DNA of 22,500 bases from Halocaridina rubra (taxonomy: Eukaryota; Arthropoda; Malacostraca; Decapoda; Atyidae), in contig JAXCGZ010011701.1 of the NCBI GenBank assembly GCA_037179515.1, positions 37,501 to 60,000 on the forward strand. Direction: 5' to 3'. A program made the translations under genes and the position numbers. The notes beneath the pieces were generated by a model. It ran no database searches and was not told the origin of the DNA. It worked only from the letters and a program-made list of their open reading frames with translations. Shown piece by piece: positions 1-17,125 of the stretch; the first letter of the stretch is position 1, and each line of letters starts with the position of its first letter.

Positions 1-10
1 ATATATATAT

Positions 11-535
<525 letters not shown>

Positions 536-536
536 C

Positions 537-3500
537 CAAAGGATGAATGCGTTCATCCATAAGTATAGCAGATATAAGCGAAAAGGTTGGATTCTTTTCA
601 AACCTTCTGTGGTGTGTAGTTGGTAGCGCCTTGACTTAGTAATTATAAGTCCTAGGTTGGAGTCCCGGTCGGGGTAAAAAATGATTCATGTTTTCACATA
701 TGTAATGTGCTTGCTTGGTTATTGTATGACCCGAATGAGATTGGGAATTGAATTAAATGCTAAAATGAAGCCACGAGTGAGGTTGGGGAATCTGTAATAT
801 GAACATAGTGGCATTCAGATAGAATGCGTTCATCGCTAAGTATAGCAGATATAAGCTATAAGGTTGGATTCCATTTAAGCCTTCTTTGGTGTGTAGTTGG
901 TAGCGCCTTGACTTAGTAATTATAAGTCCTAGGTTCGAGTCCCGGTCGGGGTAAAAAATGATTCATGTTTTCACATATGTAATATGCTTGCTCGGTTATT
1001 GTATGACCCGAATGAGATTGGGAATTGAATTAAATGCTAAAATGAAGCCAAGAGTGAGGTTGGGGAATCTGTAATATGAACATAGTGGTATTCCGATAGA
1101 ATGCGTTCATCCCTAAGTATAGCAGATATAAGCTATAAGGTTGGATTCCTATTAAACCTTCTGTGGTGTGTAGTTGGTAGCGCCTTGACTTAGTAATTAT
1201 AAGTCCTAGGTTCGAGTCTCGGTCGGGGTAAAAAATGATTCATGTTTTCACATATGTAATGTGCTTGCTTGGTTATTGTATGACCCGAATGAGATTGGGA
1301 ATTGAATTAAATGCTAAAATGAAGCCATGAGTGAGGTTGGGGAATCTGAAATGTGAACACAGTGGCATTCAGATAGAATGCGTTCATCCCTAAGTATAGC
1401 AGATATAAGCGATAAGGTTGGATTCCTTTTAAACCTTCTGTGGTGTGTAGTTGGTAGCGCCTTGACTTAGTAATTATAAGTCCTAGGTTCGAGTCCCGGT
1501 CGGGGTAAAAAAAAAAAAATGATTCATGTTTTCACATATGTAATGTGCTTGCTTGGTTATTGTATGACCCGAATGAGATTGGGAATTGAATTAAATGCTA
1601 AAATGAAGCCAGGAGTGAGGTTGGGGAATCTGTAATATGAACATAGTGGCATTCAGATAGAATGCGTTCATCTCTAAGTATAGCAGATATAAGCTATAAG
1701 GTTGGATTCCTATTAAACCTTCTGTGGTGTGTAGTTAGCAGCGCCTTGACTTAGTAATTATAAGTCCTAGGTTCGAGTCTCGGTCGGGGTAAAAAATGAT
1801 TCATGTTTTCACATATGTAATGTGCTTGCTTGGTTATTGTATGACCCGAATGAGATTGGGAATTGAATTAAATGCTAAAATGAAGCCACGAGGGAGGTTG
1901 GGGAATCTGTAATATGAACATAGTGGCATTCAGATAGAATGCGTTCATCCCTAAGTATAGCAGATATAAGCTATAAGGTTGGATTCCATTTAAACCTTCT
2001 TTGGTGTGTAGTTGGTAGCGCATTGACTTAGTAATTATAAGTCCTAGGTTCGAGTCCCGGTCGGGGTAAAAAATGATTCATGTTTTCACATATGTAATAT
2101 GCTTGCTCGGTTATTGTATGACCCGAATGAGATTGGGAATTGAATTAAATGCTAAAATGAAGCCAAGAGTGAGGTTGGGGAATCTGTAATATGAACATAG
2201 TGGTATTCAGATAGAATGCGTTCATCCCTAAGTATAGCATATATAAGCTATAAGGTTGGATTCCTTTTAAACCTTCTGTGGTGTGTAGTTGGTAGCGCCT
2301 TGACTTAGTAATTATAAGTCCTAGGTTCGAGTCTCGGTCGGGGTAAAAAATGATTCATGTTTTCACATATGTAATGTGCTTGCTTGGTTATTGTATGACC
2401 CGGATGAGATTGGGAATTGAATTAAATGCTAAAATGAAGCCATGAGTGAGGTTGGGGAATCTGAAATGTGAACACAGTGGCATTCAGATAGAATGCGTTC
2501 ATCCCTAAGTATAGCAGATATAAGCGATAAGGTTGGATTCCTTTTAAACCTTCTGTGGTGTGTAGTTGGTAGCACCTTGACTTAGTAATTATAAGTCCTA
2601 GGTTGGAGTCCCGGTCGGGGTAAAAAAAAAAAATGATTCATGTTTTCACATATGTAATGTGCTTGCTTGGTTATTGTATGACCCGAATGAGATTGGGAAT
2701 TGAATTAAATGCTAAAATGAAGCCACGAGTGAGGTTGGGGAATCTGTAATATGAACATAGTGGCATTCAGATAGAATGCGTTCATCCCTAAGTATAGCAG
2801 ATATAAGCTATAAGGTTGGATTCCATTTAAATCTTCTTTGGTGTGTAGTTGGTAGCGCCTTGACTTAGTAATTATAAGTCCTAGGTTCGAGTCCCGGTCG
2901 AGGTAAAAAATAATTCATGTTTTCACATATGTAATATGCTTGCTCGGTTATTGTATGACCCGAATGAGATTGGGAATTGAATTAAATGCTAAAATGAAGC
3001 CAAGAGTGAGGTTGGGGAATCTGTAATATGAACATAGTGGTATTCAGATAGAATGCGTTCATCCCTAAGTATAGCATATATAAGCTATAAGGTTGGATTC
3101 CTATTAAACCTTCTGTGGTGTGTAGTTGGTAGCGCCTTGACTTAGTAATTATAAGTCCTAGGTTCGAGTCTCGGTCTGGGTAAAAAATGATTCATGTTTT
3201 CACATATGTAATGTGCTTGCTTGGTTATTGTATGACCCAAATGAGATTGGGAATTGAATTAAATGCTAAAATGAAGCCACGAGTGAGGTTGGGGAATCTG
3301 GAATGTGAACACAGTGGCATTCAGATAGAATGCGTTCATCCCTAAGTATAGCAGATATAAGTGATAAGGTTGGATTCCTTTTAAACCTTCTGTGGTGTGT
3401 AGTTGGTAGCGCCTTGAGTTAGTAATTATAAGTCCTAGGTTCGAGTCCCGGTCGGGGTAAAAAAAAATGATTCATGTTTTCACATATTGTGCTTGCTTGG

Positions 3501-3746
3501 TTATTGTATGACCCGAATGAGATTGGGAATTGAATTAAATGCTAAAATGAAGCCACGAGTGAGGTTGGGGAATCTGTAATATGAACATAGTGGCATTCAG
3601 ATAGAATGCGTTCATCCCTAAGTATAGCAGATATAAGCTATAAGGTTGGATTCCGTTTAAACCTTCTGTGGTGTGTAGTTAGCAGCGCCTTGACTTAGTA
3701 ATTATAAGTCCTAGGTTCGAGTCCCGGACGGATTAAAAAATGATTC
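537..3746 (+). repeat. Satellite array 1: twelve ~277-bp tRNA-headed monomers
   Basis: Counting from the CTTCT that opens the tRNA-like head, monomers start near 604, 881, 1158, 1435, 1719, 1996, 2273, 2550, 2833, 3110, 3387 and 3663. Spacing is 277 bp, or 282-284 where the A-run after the head is longer. A partial monomer (about 540-603) precedes the first, and the last is cut after its head by (TA)n. Each monomer has a tRNA-like head of about 72 bases, an A-run, GATTCATG, a TTTT and about 170 bases of unrelated body. Shared variants define types A (AATATGCTTGCTCGG, GTGGTATTC), B (GAGTCTCGG, GAAATGTGAACACAG) and C (usually a long A-run). The order is C-A-B-C-D-A-B-C-A-B-C-D, where D is a C-like type with a modified head. 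No protein is encoded. Confidence 0.93.
880..952 (+). ncRNA. tRNA-like head of a satellite monomer (representative, type A)
   Basis: The head carries GTAGTTGGTAGCGCC, which resembles a tRNA D-arm/A box, and GGTTCGAGTCC, an exact match to the Pol III B-box consensus GGTTCGANTCC. Between them GACTTA and TAAGTC form a 6-bp stem around the loop GTAATTA. A TTTT about 20 bases after the head could end Pol III transcription. It is not a normal tRNA gene: the acceptor ends pair poorly, two extra bases lie before the D arm compared with the older copies, and about three extra bases sit before the middle stem. This is best called tRNA-derived, SINE-like sequence. Transcription is inference. Confidence 0.6.
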
Positions 3747-3750
3747 ATAT

Positions 3751-3825
<75 letters not shown>
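3747..3825. repeat. (TA)n microsatellite between the duplicated units
   Basis: About 80 bases of alternating TA with one AATA phase slip near 3762. It begins directly after TGATTCAT of the truncated last monomer of array 1 and ends at GGATAACTAA, the start of the second flank copy. It therefore marks the junction of the two duplicated units. Confidence 0.95.
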
Positions 3826-9545
<5,720 letters not shown>

Positions 9546-10175
9546 AAAACTTCTTTTACTGATGCACTAAAGGGGAATGTGGCAGTAAAAGAGGCTGTAA
9601 AGGTGGTGGCACTGGAAAACATACAAAAAGTTGACTATAAAGAGACAGTAATAGAAAAAATGAAAGACGTTGTGATGGAAAGGGCAAACCCACTCATCAA
9701 ACAGGCACTTGGTAAAGAGAAGACAGTGGTAATCTCAGGCATAAGCGAATCCCAGGAGCCAACATGGCAGGGGAGACTTGAAGAAAATAATGCTAGGGTT
9801 GTAGACCTGATAAGAAAGCTTGGAGTAGTTTGTGGTCCTGAGGATATTGTAAGCATACACCAACTAGGTAAATATTCGAGGGAAGGAAAGCCGAGACCAA
9901 CAAAAGTAACCTTTGAGAGAGGGGAAACATGTAGGGAAATATTGTGGAGAAAAAAAAATCTAAAAGACCTTCAAGAATTCAAAGAAGTGTTCATTAGACG
10001 ATACAGAACACAGGAAGAGATGGGACAGATAAAAAAAAACTTGTTGGCAGAGGCAAGAAGGTTAAATGAGGAAAGAAATGAAGAAGAGAAGAAAAATTTT
10101 AATTTCAGAGTTCTTCCAGACAAAGGGGAGATAAAGAAGATAATGACAGAAGATCAGGGGATGGGGCCTCATTAA
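9546..10175 (+). pseudogene. LINE ORF1 remnant (RRM and C-terminal part), copy 1
   Basis: The frame is open and matches residues 152-359 of the intact ORF1 in copy 3. It keeps the RRM-like region (TVVISGISES, then KVTFERGETCREIL) and the charged C-terminal region to the same GMGPH end. The N-terminal coiled coil is missing because the copy is truncated. There is one in-frame 3-base difference near the QIKKNLLAEA segment. The slippery sequence GAAAAATTTT is kept at 10091-10100, but the next -1-frame codon is TAA (10100-10102), so a frameshifted product from this copy would stop at once. Confidence 0.88.
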
Positions 10176-12996
10176 GACTGTTATACACAAATGCTGATGG
10201 ATTAGCTGGTAAGGCAGTAGAATTAAAAGATAGGATTCACAACAGTAAGGCAGATATAGTAGCAATTACAGAGACTAAGTTGAGTGAGGACATAAAAAGT
10301 GTCACAGTTTTTCCTAAGGGCTTCAGAATATTAAAGGTTGAAAGATCTGAGAGGACTGATGGAGGGATAGCACTGCTCATAAGTGAAAGGATTCAAGTTG
10401 AAGAAATAAACTTGGCTATAGAAAGTGAGTTCAAGGAATTTCTTGTAGCTCACATAAATACTGGGTCAGAGAGCATTATAATAACTGTTGTATATAACTT
10501 ACCAAGGTACCAGAATAGGCTAGAAGTTTATGAGGAAAGTCATATAGGTACTACTGAAGTCATAAACTCAGTTGTTAACATGGCACGTGAAAAAAATGTA
10601 GGATATTGCTTATGGGAGATTTTAAGCATAAAGAGATAGATTGGATAAATCTTAACCCACACAGTGGTGAGGACTCATTCGGGGCAAGATTCCTAGATTG
10701 CGTACAAGGGAATTTCCTACACCAATATGTAATGGAACCAACGAGGGCCAGGGGTGGGGATGAGCCATCACTACTTGATCTAGTATTTACAGATAATGTG
10801 TTGGATATTGAAAAAGTTGAGTATGAACCAGCAATTGGAGAGAGTGACCACTGTGTGTTGTTAATGGAGTATATCACTGAAGATATTTTGCCTGAGAGTA
10901 GAGGCACTGAGGACATGAGGAGGAACTATCCAAAAGGAGATTACATCAAAATGAATGAGCTTTTTGCAGTTATTGACTGGAGAACCTTATTTTACAACAA
11001 ATCTGTACAAGAAATGTATGACATCTGTGAGAAATATGGGAAGATAGTAGATTGCTGCATACCTGTCACCAAAGTAGGTGTAATTCATGCCAGAGAGAAA
11101 TGGTTCGATAATGAGTGTAAAAGAGCTAAGGAGTGGAGGGACATATGCTGGAAAAGGTATAAGAGGAGAAAAAACATAAATGGCTGGCAAACCTACAAAA
11201 GAGCAAGAAATGACTACCTACGTAAAAGGAGAGAGGAAGAGAGAGACTATGAGAGGGGCATCACCAGGAAGGCTAAAGAAAATCCCAAGCTTTTCCACAG
11301 CTTTATTAGAGGAAAACTAAAGGTAAAAGAACAGGCTTTAAGGCTAAAGAGAGCGGATGGAAGCACCACTGAGACGGACGAAGAGATCTGCAAAGAATTG
11401 AACAAGGAGTTTCAGTCAGTATTTACAGTAGAAAATACCCCACCCCCTCAGATTGCCGAGATAGAAGCTCATGGGCCGGTATTAGAGAACATCAACCTTA
11501 CAGCCACAGAGATATGCAAAGCGCTGATGGATTTAGATGTTCATAAAGCTACAGGTCCTGATGACATATCCCCTCATGTACTTAAAAAATGCGCAAACTC
11601 AATATGAGTGGCACTGGATATCACATTTAAAAAGTCACTGGAGTCAGGGGTGATTCCAAGATGCTGGAAACAAGCAAATGTGATACCTATCTTCAAAAAG
11701 GGAAAGAGGGATACGTTTCTGAACTATAAACCAGTTTCCTTGACCAGCATAGTTTGCAAAGTTATGGAGAAACTACTAAGGAAACATATCTCTCTTCACT
11801 TGGAATCCTTAATCTTTTTGTCAGTGAGGCAACATGGCTTCAGAGAAGGTAGATCAACAGTAACAAACTTATTAGAATTTTATGATGAGGTAAGCCGAAT
11901 CTTACAGGAAAGAGAGGGCTGGACAGATTGCATTTTCCTAGACTTCCAGAAAGCCTTTGACACTGTTCCACATGGGAGACTTGTTAGGAAGCTGCAAGCA
12001 ATGGCTAGAATAGGTGGAAATGTATTGGAATGGATAAAAACTTACTTAGAAGGAAGGGAACAGAGGGTTAGAGTAAGACACTCAGTGTCTGAATGGAGAA
12101 GAGTTAGTAGTGGAGTTCCATAGGGTTCAGTTTTAGGGCCACTTTTGTTCCTTGTATATGTAAATGACCTACCAGAGTCTGTAAATTCATTCATGAATAT
12201 GTTTACAGATGATGCAAAGATTGTGAAGAAAGTAAAAAACGAGAACAATGGTAGAGAACTTCAGGAAGATCTAAATAGTCTGCATGAGTGGTCAGAAAAT
12301 TGGCTAATGAAATTCAATACTTCAAAATGTAAGGTAATGTGAATGGGTACAAGTGCAAGAAGGCCCAAGCTTGACTACTCGGTGGCTGGAGTACAATTTC
12401 AAGAGAGAGAAAATGAGAGAGATCTAGGAGTAAACATACTGGTAGATTTGTCTCCAGAAATACATATAAATGGAATAGTAAGGGCAGCATATGCATTCTT
12501 ATCAAATGTAAGGGTAGCCTTCAGGCACATGGACAAGGAAATGTTCAGAAATATTTATGTAACCTATGTGAGGCCAAAACTCGAATATGCAGCCCCCTTT
12601 TGGAATCCACACTCGAAAAAGCACATAGCTAAGCTTGAAAAAGTTCAAAGACGTGCCACGAAACTGGTGCCAGAAATACGCAATCTCAGTTATGATGAGA
12701 GGCTGAGAGAATTAGACTTACCATCTCTCGAAACTAGAAGATTGAGGGGGGATATGGTAACAGTCTTTAAATTCCTTCATGGTTATGATAGAGTGGATAG
12801 GGATCGATATTTTGATATGGCTGGCACTAGAACTAGAGGTCATAGTTTGGAGCTTGGTAAGAAAACTTGTTTGCAGGATGTAAGGAAATACTTTTTCAGT
12901 GTAAGAGTAGTTGATAATTGGAATTGGCTAAGCGAGGAGGTAGTTAATGCTATCTCAATCCATAGTTTTAAGGACAGGTATGATAAGTATCACTAA
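10103..12996 (+). pseudogene. LINE ORF2 (endonuclease-reverse transcriptase), broken, copy 1
   Basis: This aligns over its whole length to the intact ORF2 of copy 3: APE-type endonuclease, RT, and the CR1-type C-terminal region ending at the same YDKYH. Breaks are visible: a 1-base deletion in an A-run near 10590-10596, and three nonsense changes at 11605-11607 (TCA to TGA), 12121-12123 (CAG to TAG in RT motif B) and 12340-12342 (AGA to TGA). There is also an in-frame loss of one codon near 11022. The RT core sequence FLDFQKAFDTVPHG is kept. The acidic motif reads FTDDAKI where copies 2 and 3 have FADDAKI. This copy keeps GPDD and SSGVP where copy 3 has changes, so it is useful for inferring the family consensus. 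Confidence 0.93.
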
Positions 12997-13088
12997 GTAT
13001 AAAATGGAACCGATCAGGAGACGGAAAGATGCGAGCTTTGGGCTCATTCCCGTAAACACAATTAGTTAATTACAATTAGGTAATTACA

Positions 13089-15115
13089 TAGTAGATTGCT
13101 GCACACCTGGCACCAAAGTAGGTGTAATTCATGCCAGAGAGATTTGGTTCAGTAATGAGTGTAAAAGAGCTAAGGAGTGAAGAGACAAATGCTGGAAAAG
13201 GTATAGGAGGAGAAAAAACATAAATGCCTGGCAAACCTACAAAAGAGCAAGAAACGATTACCTAAGTAAAAGAAGAAAGGCAGAGAGAGACTATGAGAGG
13301 GACATCACCAGGAAGGCTAAAGTAAATCAAGCTTTTCCACGGCTTTATCAGAGGAAAACTGAAGGTAAAAGAACAGGTTTTAAGGCTTAAGAGAGCGGAT
13401 GGAAGCATCACTGAGACGGATGCAGAGATCTGCAAATAATTGAACAAGGAGATTCAGTCAGTATTTACAGTAGAAAATACCCCACCCCATCAGATTGCCG
13501 AGATAGAAGCTCAAGGGCCGGCATTAGAGAACATCAACCTTACAGCCACAGAGGTATGCAAAGTGCTGATGTAGTTAGATGTCCATAAAGCTATAGGTCC
13601 TGATGATATTTCCCCTCATGTATCTAAAAAATGCACAATCTCAATATCAGTGGCACTCAGTATCATATTTAAAACGTCACTGGTGTCCGCGGAGATTCCA
13701 AGATGATGGAAACAAGAAACATGATACCTATCTTCAAAAAGAAAAGAAGGGATATGGCTCTAAACTATAGACCAGTTTCCTTGACCAGCATAGTTTACAA
13801 AGTTATGGAGAAACTACTAAGGAAACATATCTCTCTTCACTTGGAATCCTTCAACTTTTTGTCAGTGAGGCAAAATGGCTTCAGAGAAGGTAGATCAGCA
13901 GTAACAAACTTATTAGAATTTTATGATGAGGTAAGCCAAATCTTACAGGAAAGAGAGGGCTGGGCAGATTGCATATTCCTAGACTTCCAGAAAGCGTTTG
14001 ACACTGCTCCACATGGGAGACTTATTAAGAAGCTGCAAGCAATGGCTAGAATAGGTGGAAATGTCTTGGAATGGATAAAAACTTACTTTGAAGGAAGGGA
14101 ACAGAGGGTTAGAGTAAGACACTCAGTGTCTGAATGGAGAAGAGTTAGTAGTGGGGTTCCACAGGGTTCAGTTGTAGGGCCACTTTTGTTCCTTGTATAT
14201 GTAAATGACCTACCAGAGTCTGTAAATTCATTCATGAATATGTTTGCAGATGATGCAAAGATTGTGATGAAAGTAGGAAACGAGAACAATGGTAGAGAAC
14301 TTCAGGAAGATCTAAATAGTCTGCATGAGTGGTCAGAAAAGTGGCCAATGAAATTCAATACTTCAAAATGTAAGGTAATGAGAATGGGTACAAGTGCAAG
14401 AAGGCCCAAGCTTGACTACCCGGTGGCTGGAGTACAACTTCAAGAGACAGAAAATGAGAGAGATCTAGGAGTAAACATACTGGCCGATTTGTCTCCAGAA
14501 ATGCATATAAATGGCATAGTAAGGGCAGCATATGCCTTCTTATCAAATATAAGGGTAGCGTTCATGCACGTGAACAAGGAAATGTTCAGCAATATTTATG
14601 TAACCAAAACTTGAATATGCAGCCTCCTTTTGGAATTCGCACTTGAAAAAGCACATAGCTAAGCTTGAAAAAGATCAAAGACATGCCACGAAACTGGTGC
14701 CAGAAATACGCAATCTCAGTTATGATGAGAGGCTGAGGGAATTAGTCTTACAATCACTCGAAGCTAGAAGATTGAGGGGGGATATGGTGACAGTTTTTAA
14801 ATTCCTAAATGGTTATGATAGAGTGGATAGGGATCGATATTTTGATATGGCTGGCTCCAGAACTAGAGGTCCTAGTTTGAAGCTGCGTAAGAAAACATCT
14901 TTGCAGAATGTAAGGAAATACTTTTTCAGTGTAAGAGTAAATGATAGTTGGAATTTGCTAAGCGAGGAGGTAGTTAATGCTATTCCAATCCATAGTTTTA
15001 AGGACAGTTATGATTAGTATCACTAAGTAGAAAATGGAACCGATCAGGAGACGGGAAGATACGAGCTTTGAGATCTTTTCCGTAAACACAATTAGGTAAT
15101 CACAATTAGGTAATC
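13089..15115 (+). mobile_element. CR1/jockey-like LINE, copy 2 (5'-truncated, inactive)
   Basis: It starts in the middle of ORF2 at GTAGATTGCTGC (copy 3 position 18001), immediately after the 3' tail of copy 1. It ends with two full ACAATTAGGTAATC units at about 15088-15115, followed by (CA)n. The bases ATA at the junction fit both copy 1's tail and the ORF2 sequence expected just upstream, so the join has 3 bases of microhomology. The whole copy is on the same strand as the others. Confidence 0.92.
13091..15017 (+). pseudogene. LINE ORF2 fragment (linker, RT and C-terminus), broken, copy 2
   Basis: The copy has lost the endonuclease by truncation. Lesions compared with copy 3 are TGG to TGA at 13178-13180, a 2-base deletion near 13327, a TAA at 13437-13439, a TAG at 13572-13574, a 1-base deletion near 13718, an 11-base deletion near 14608 (removing YVRP-type codons) and a final premature TAG at 15015-15017. 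The RT core is open from about 13703 to 14614 with FLDFQKAFDTAPHG, SSGVPQGSV and FADDAKI, so the catalytic acidic residues are still encoded. It cannot make a full protein. Confidence 0.92.
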
Positions 15116-15134
15116 ACACACACACACACACACA
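15116..15134. repeat. (CA)n microsatellite
   Basis: A short CA run directly after the TAATCACA end of copy 2's tail and before the presumed 5' region of copy 3. It probably grew from the CACA bases of the LINE tail. Confidence 0.9.
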
Positions 15135-16045
15135 CCGCGCGTTCAGTGACACACGGAATTGCTCCTCTTAAATTTTTAACTGTTTCGAGTGACTAAGTGC
15201 TTAGTGGAAAACTTTACCATAATTTCCATAAATCTGAAATCCTGCAGAGTATTGTGAGTACAAAAACTTATATTTGTTGTAAGGCGAGACTGTTCATATT
15301 AAAGGAAAAAAAATTGAGAACTTTTTCGTGAGGAGAGAGAGAGAAGCTGCCGTCCAGTTCTGCCTTGAGGGAAATCTAGAAGAGTTGCCAGAGGTGGAGC
15401 CATCACATCACATTACCTAATTTTTGTGTAAACTGGGGAAAGCTCTTAAGCCGTTTACCTGATCCTGTGGTTCTATATATTGTTAAAATCAGTATCCTTC
15501 CCATTTATATTAACTAGTTAGTTAGTTTGATACACGAAAAAATTGAATAATAAAAGAAAAAAAAATTACCAAATACCCACCTGTCAACAGTACTGAGTTA
15601 AGTTGCCAAGTAGTACAGCAGTCTTGTTTTTCTTCATTTTTTTTTGCTTTTCTTTTAGCTTTCTCTTTTACTATTTTGTTATTTTGTATATATATTGAGT
15701 TAAATGTAAAGTCTAATCCCGTGATAACATATCTTGGTTAGCAAGTCAGTTTATCAGTTAGGAAGAATATATAACAGAAACAGGTGGGTGCCACCTCAAA
15801 CACAAATTCGAATTTTCCTTCAGGTTTGACTTTTGTTTTTCTTTTTCTTTTTATACTTAAATTACCATGGTCAAGTTTTTAAGTTAAGATGTGTGTTACC
15901 AGAAAGGAGACAAACTGAGTCACTAAATAGCACTTATATGGAGATATAAAAATTCTGTGCGAAGCTAAATTAGAAGTTTTTCTCTTTTCTTTTTTTTCCT
16001 CTTTCTCGTCTTCTTTCTATATTCTGTGAGAGGGAGAACATAAAA
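15135..16045 (+). promoter_or_regulatory. Presumed 5' UTR of LINE copy 3
   Basis: This is AT-rich single-copy sequence with no long open frame. It has several pyrimidine runs, the strongest at about 15977-16020, just upstream of the ORF1 ATG. Three short upstream frames precede ORF1: ATG at 15867 in a strong ACCATGG context (6 codons), at 15889 (9 codons) and at 15938 (3 codons). TCAGTT words at about 15745 and 15755 resemble an arthropod initiator, but internal promoter activity is only inference. Part of this stretch could be host DNA rather than element. Confidence 0.45.
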
Positions 16046-17125
16046 ATGAAGCCATCTCTGTCCCAAACCTCTCCCACCCATGGGTCGGAAGAAGGGGTAG
16101 TCATCAGGGAACTTAAACAGAGAATCAAGAAGTTAGAGGAAATGGTTATAAGCCTTGATGATAAAATTCGGAATATGGATGGAGAAATGAAAGAGAATGA
16201 AACACTCAGAGAACAAATAAGATCTTTGGAGGAAGCAAATAAAGCACAAGGGCAGGAGAGAAAGGAACTAGAAAAAAGAATAAGGAAGCTGGAAGGGGAA
16301 ATGAGTCAACTAGAATCTAGAATTTCTAAACAAGAAGATAAAAACAAACAGCTGAATGACAAGCTAAAGGAATTAGATGTTAGTTCACTGCTCTCTTCTG
16401 AGAGAGACGAGATTGCTGCTTGGAATGTTCAGATTAAGGAAAACATTGAACAGTTCAGAAAAGAGTTCCAGAAGCTGAATATGGAAAATGATGCCATGAA
16501 AACGTCCTTCGCTGATGCACTAAAGGGGAATGTGGCAGTAAAAGAGGCTGTAAAGGTGGTGGCACTGGAAAACATACAAACAGTTGACTATAAAGAGACA
16601 GTAATCGAAAAAATGAAAGACGTTGTGATGGAAAGGGCAAACCCACTCATCAGACAGGCACTTGATAAGGAGAAGACAGTGGTAATCTCAGGCATAAGTG
16701 AATCCCAGGAGCCAACATGGCAGGGGAGACTTGAAGAAAATAAAGCTAGCGTTGTAGACCTGATAAGAAAGCTTGGAGTAGTATGTGGTCCTGAGGATAT
16801 TGTAAACATACACCAACTAGGTAAATATTCGAGGGAAGGAAAGCCGAGACCAACAAAAGTAACCTTTGAGAGAAGGGAAACATGTAGGGAAATATTGTTG
16901 AGAAAAAAAAGTCTAAAAGACCTTCAAGAATGCAAAGAAGTGTTCATTAGACGATACAGAACACAGGAAGAGATGGGAAAGATCAAAAACTTGTTGCAAG
17001 AGGCAAGAAGGTTAAATGATGAAAGAAATGAAGAAGAGAAGAAAAATTTTTGTTACAGAATACTTCCAGACAAAGGGGAGATAAAGAAGATAATGACAGA
17101 AGATCAGGGGATGGGGCCTCATTAA
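16046..17125 (+). CDS. LINE ORF1 protein: coiled coil plus RRM-like RNA-binding protein
   Basis: This 359-codon protein probably coats element RNA and acts as a nucleic-acid chaperone in the retrotransposition particle. Residues 17-150 are charged heptad-like sequence (IRELKQRIKKLEEMV and onward), predicted to form a long coiled coil for oligomerisation. Residues 209-305 look like an RRM: a first strand TVVISGI, a later strand KVTFER, then VFIRRYR. Residues 306-359 form a basic/acidic helical tail. The order coiled coil-RRM-C-terminal domain is that of L1-type ORF1 proteins; no CCHC zinc knuckles are seen. The ATG has an A at -3 and is the first in frame before the coiled coil. The last 30 codons overlap the ORF2 frame, and the stop is TAA at 17123-17125. 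Family assignment is by layout, not by search. Confidence 0.88.
   Translation: MKPSLSQTSPTHGSEEGVVIRELKQRIKKLEEMVISLDDKIRNMDGEMKENETLREQIRSLEEANKAQGQERKELEKRIRKLEGEMSQLESRISKQEDKNKQLNDKLKELDVSSLLSSERDEIAAWNVQIKENIEQFRKEFQKLNMENDAMKTSFADALKGNVAVKEAVKVVALENIQTVDYKETVIEKMKDVVMERANPLIRQALDKEKTVVISGISESQEPTWQGRLEENKASVVDLIRKLGVVCGPEDIVNIHQLGKYSREGKPRPTKVTFERRETCREILLRKKSLKDLQECKEVFIRRYRTQEEMGKIKNLLQEARRLNDERNEEEKKNFCYRILPDKGEIKKIMTEDQGMGPH

Noticed and set aside
880..952. Functional tRNA-Ile(AAT) genes
   Set aside because: The loop can be read as AAT, but acceptor pairing is poor and the D-arm and anticodon-arm spacing is wrong, so it is only tRNA-like.
17050..17052. TTG as the real start of ORF2
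   Set aside because: TTG is not a usual start in animal nuclear genes and simply follows the slippery heptamer. A frameshift explains the frame better.
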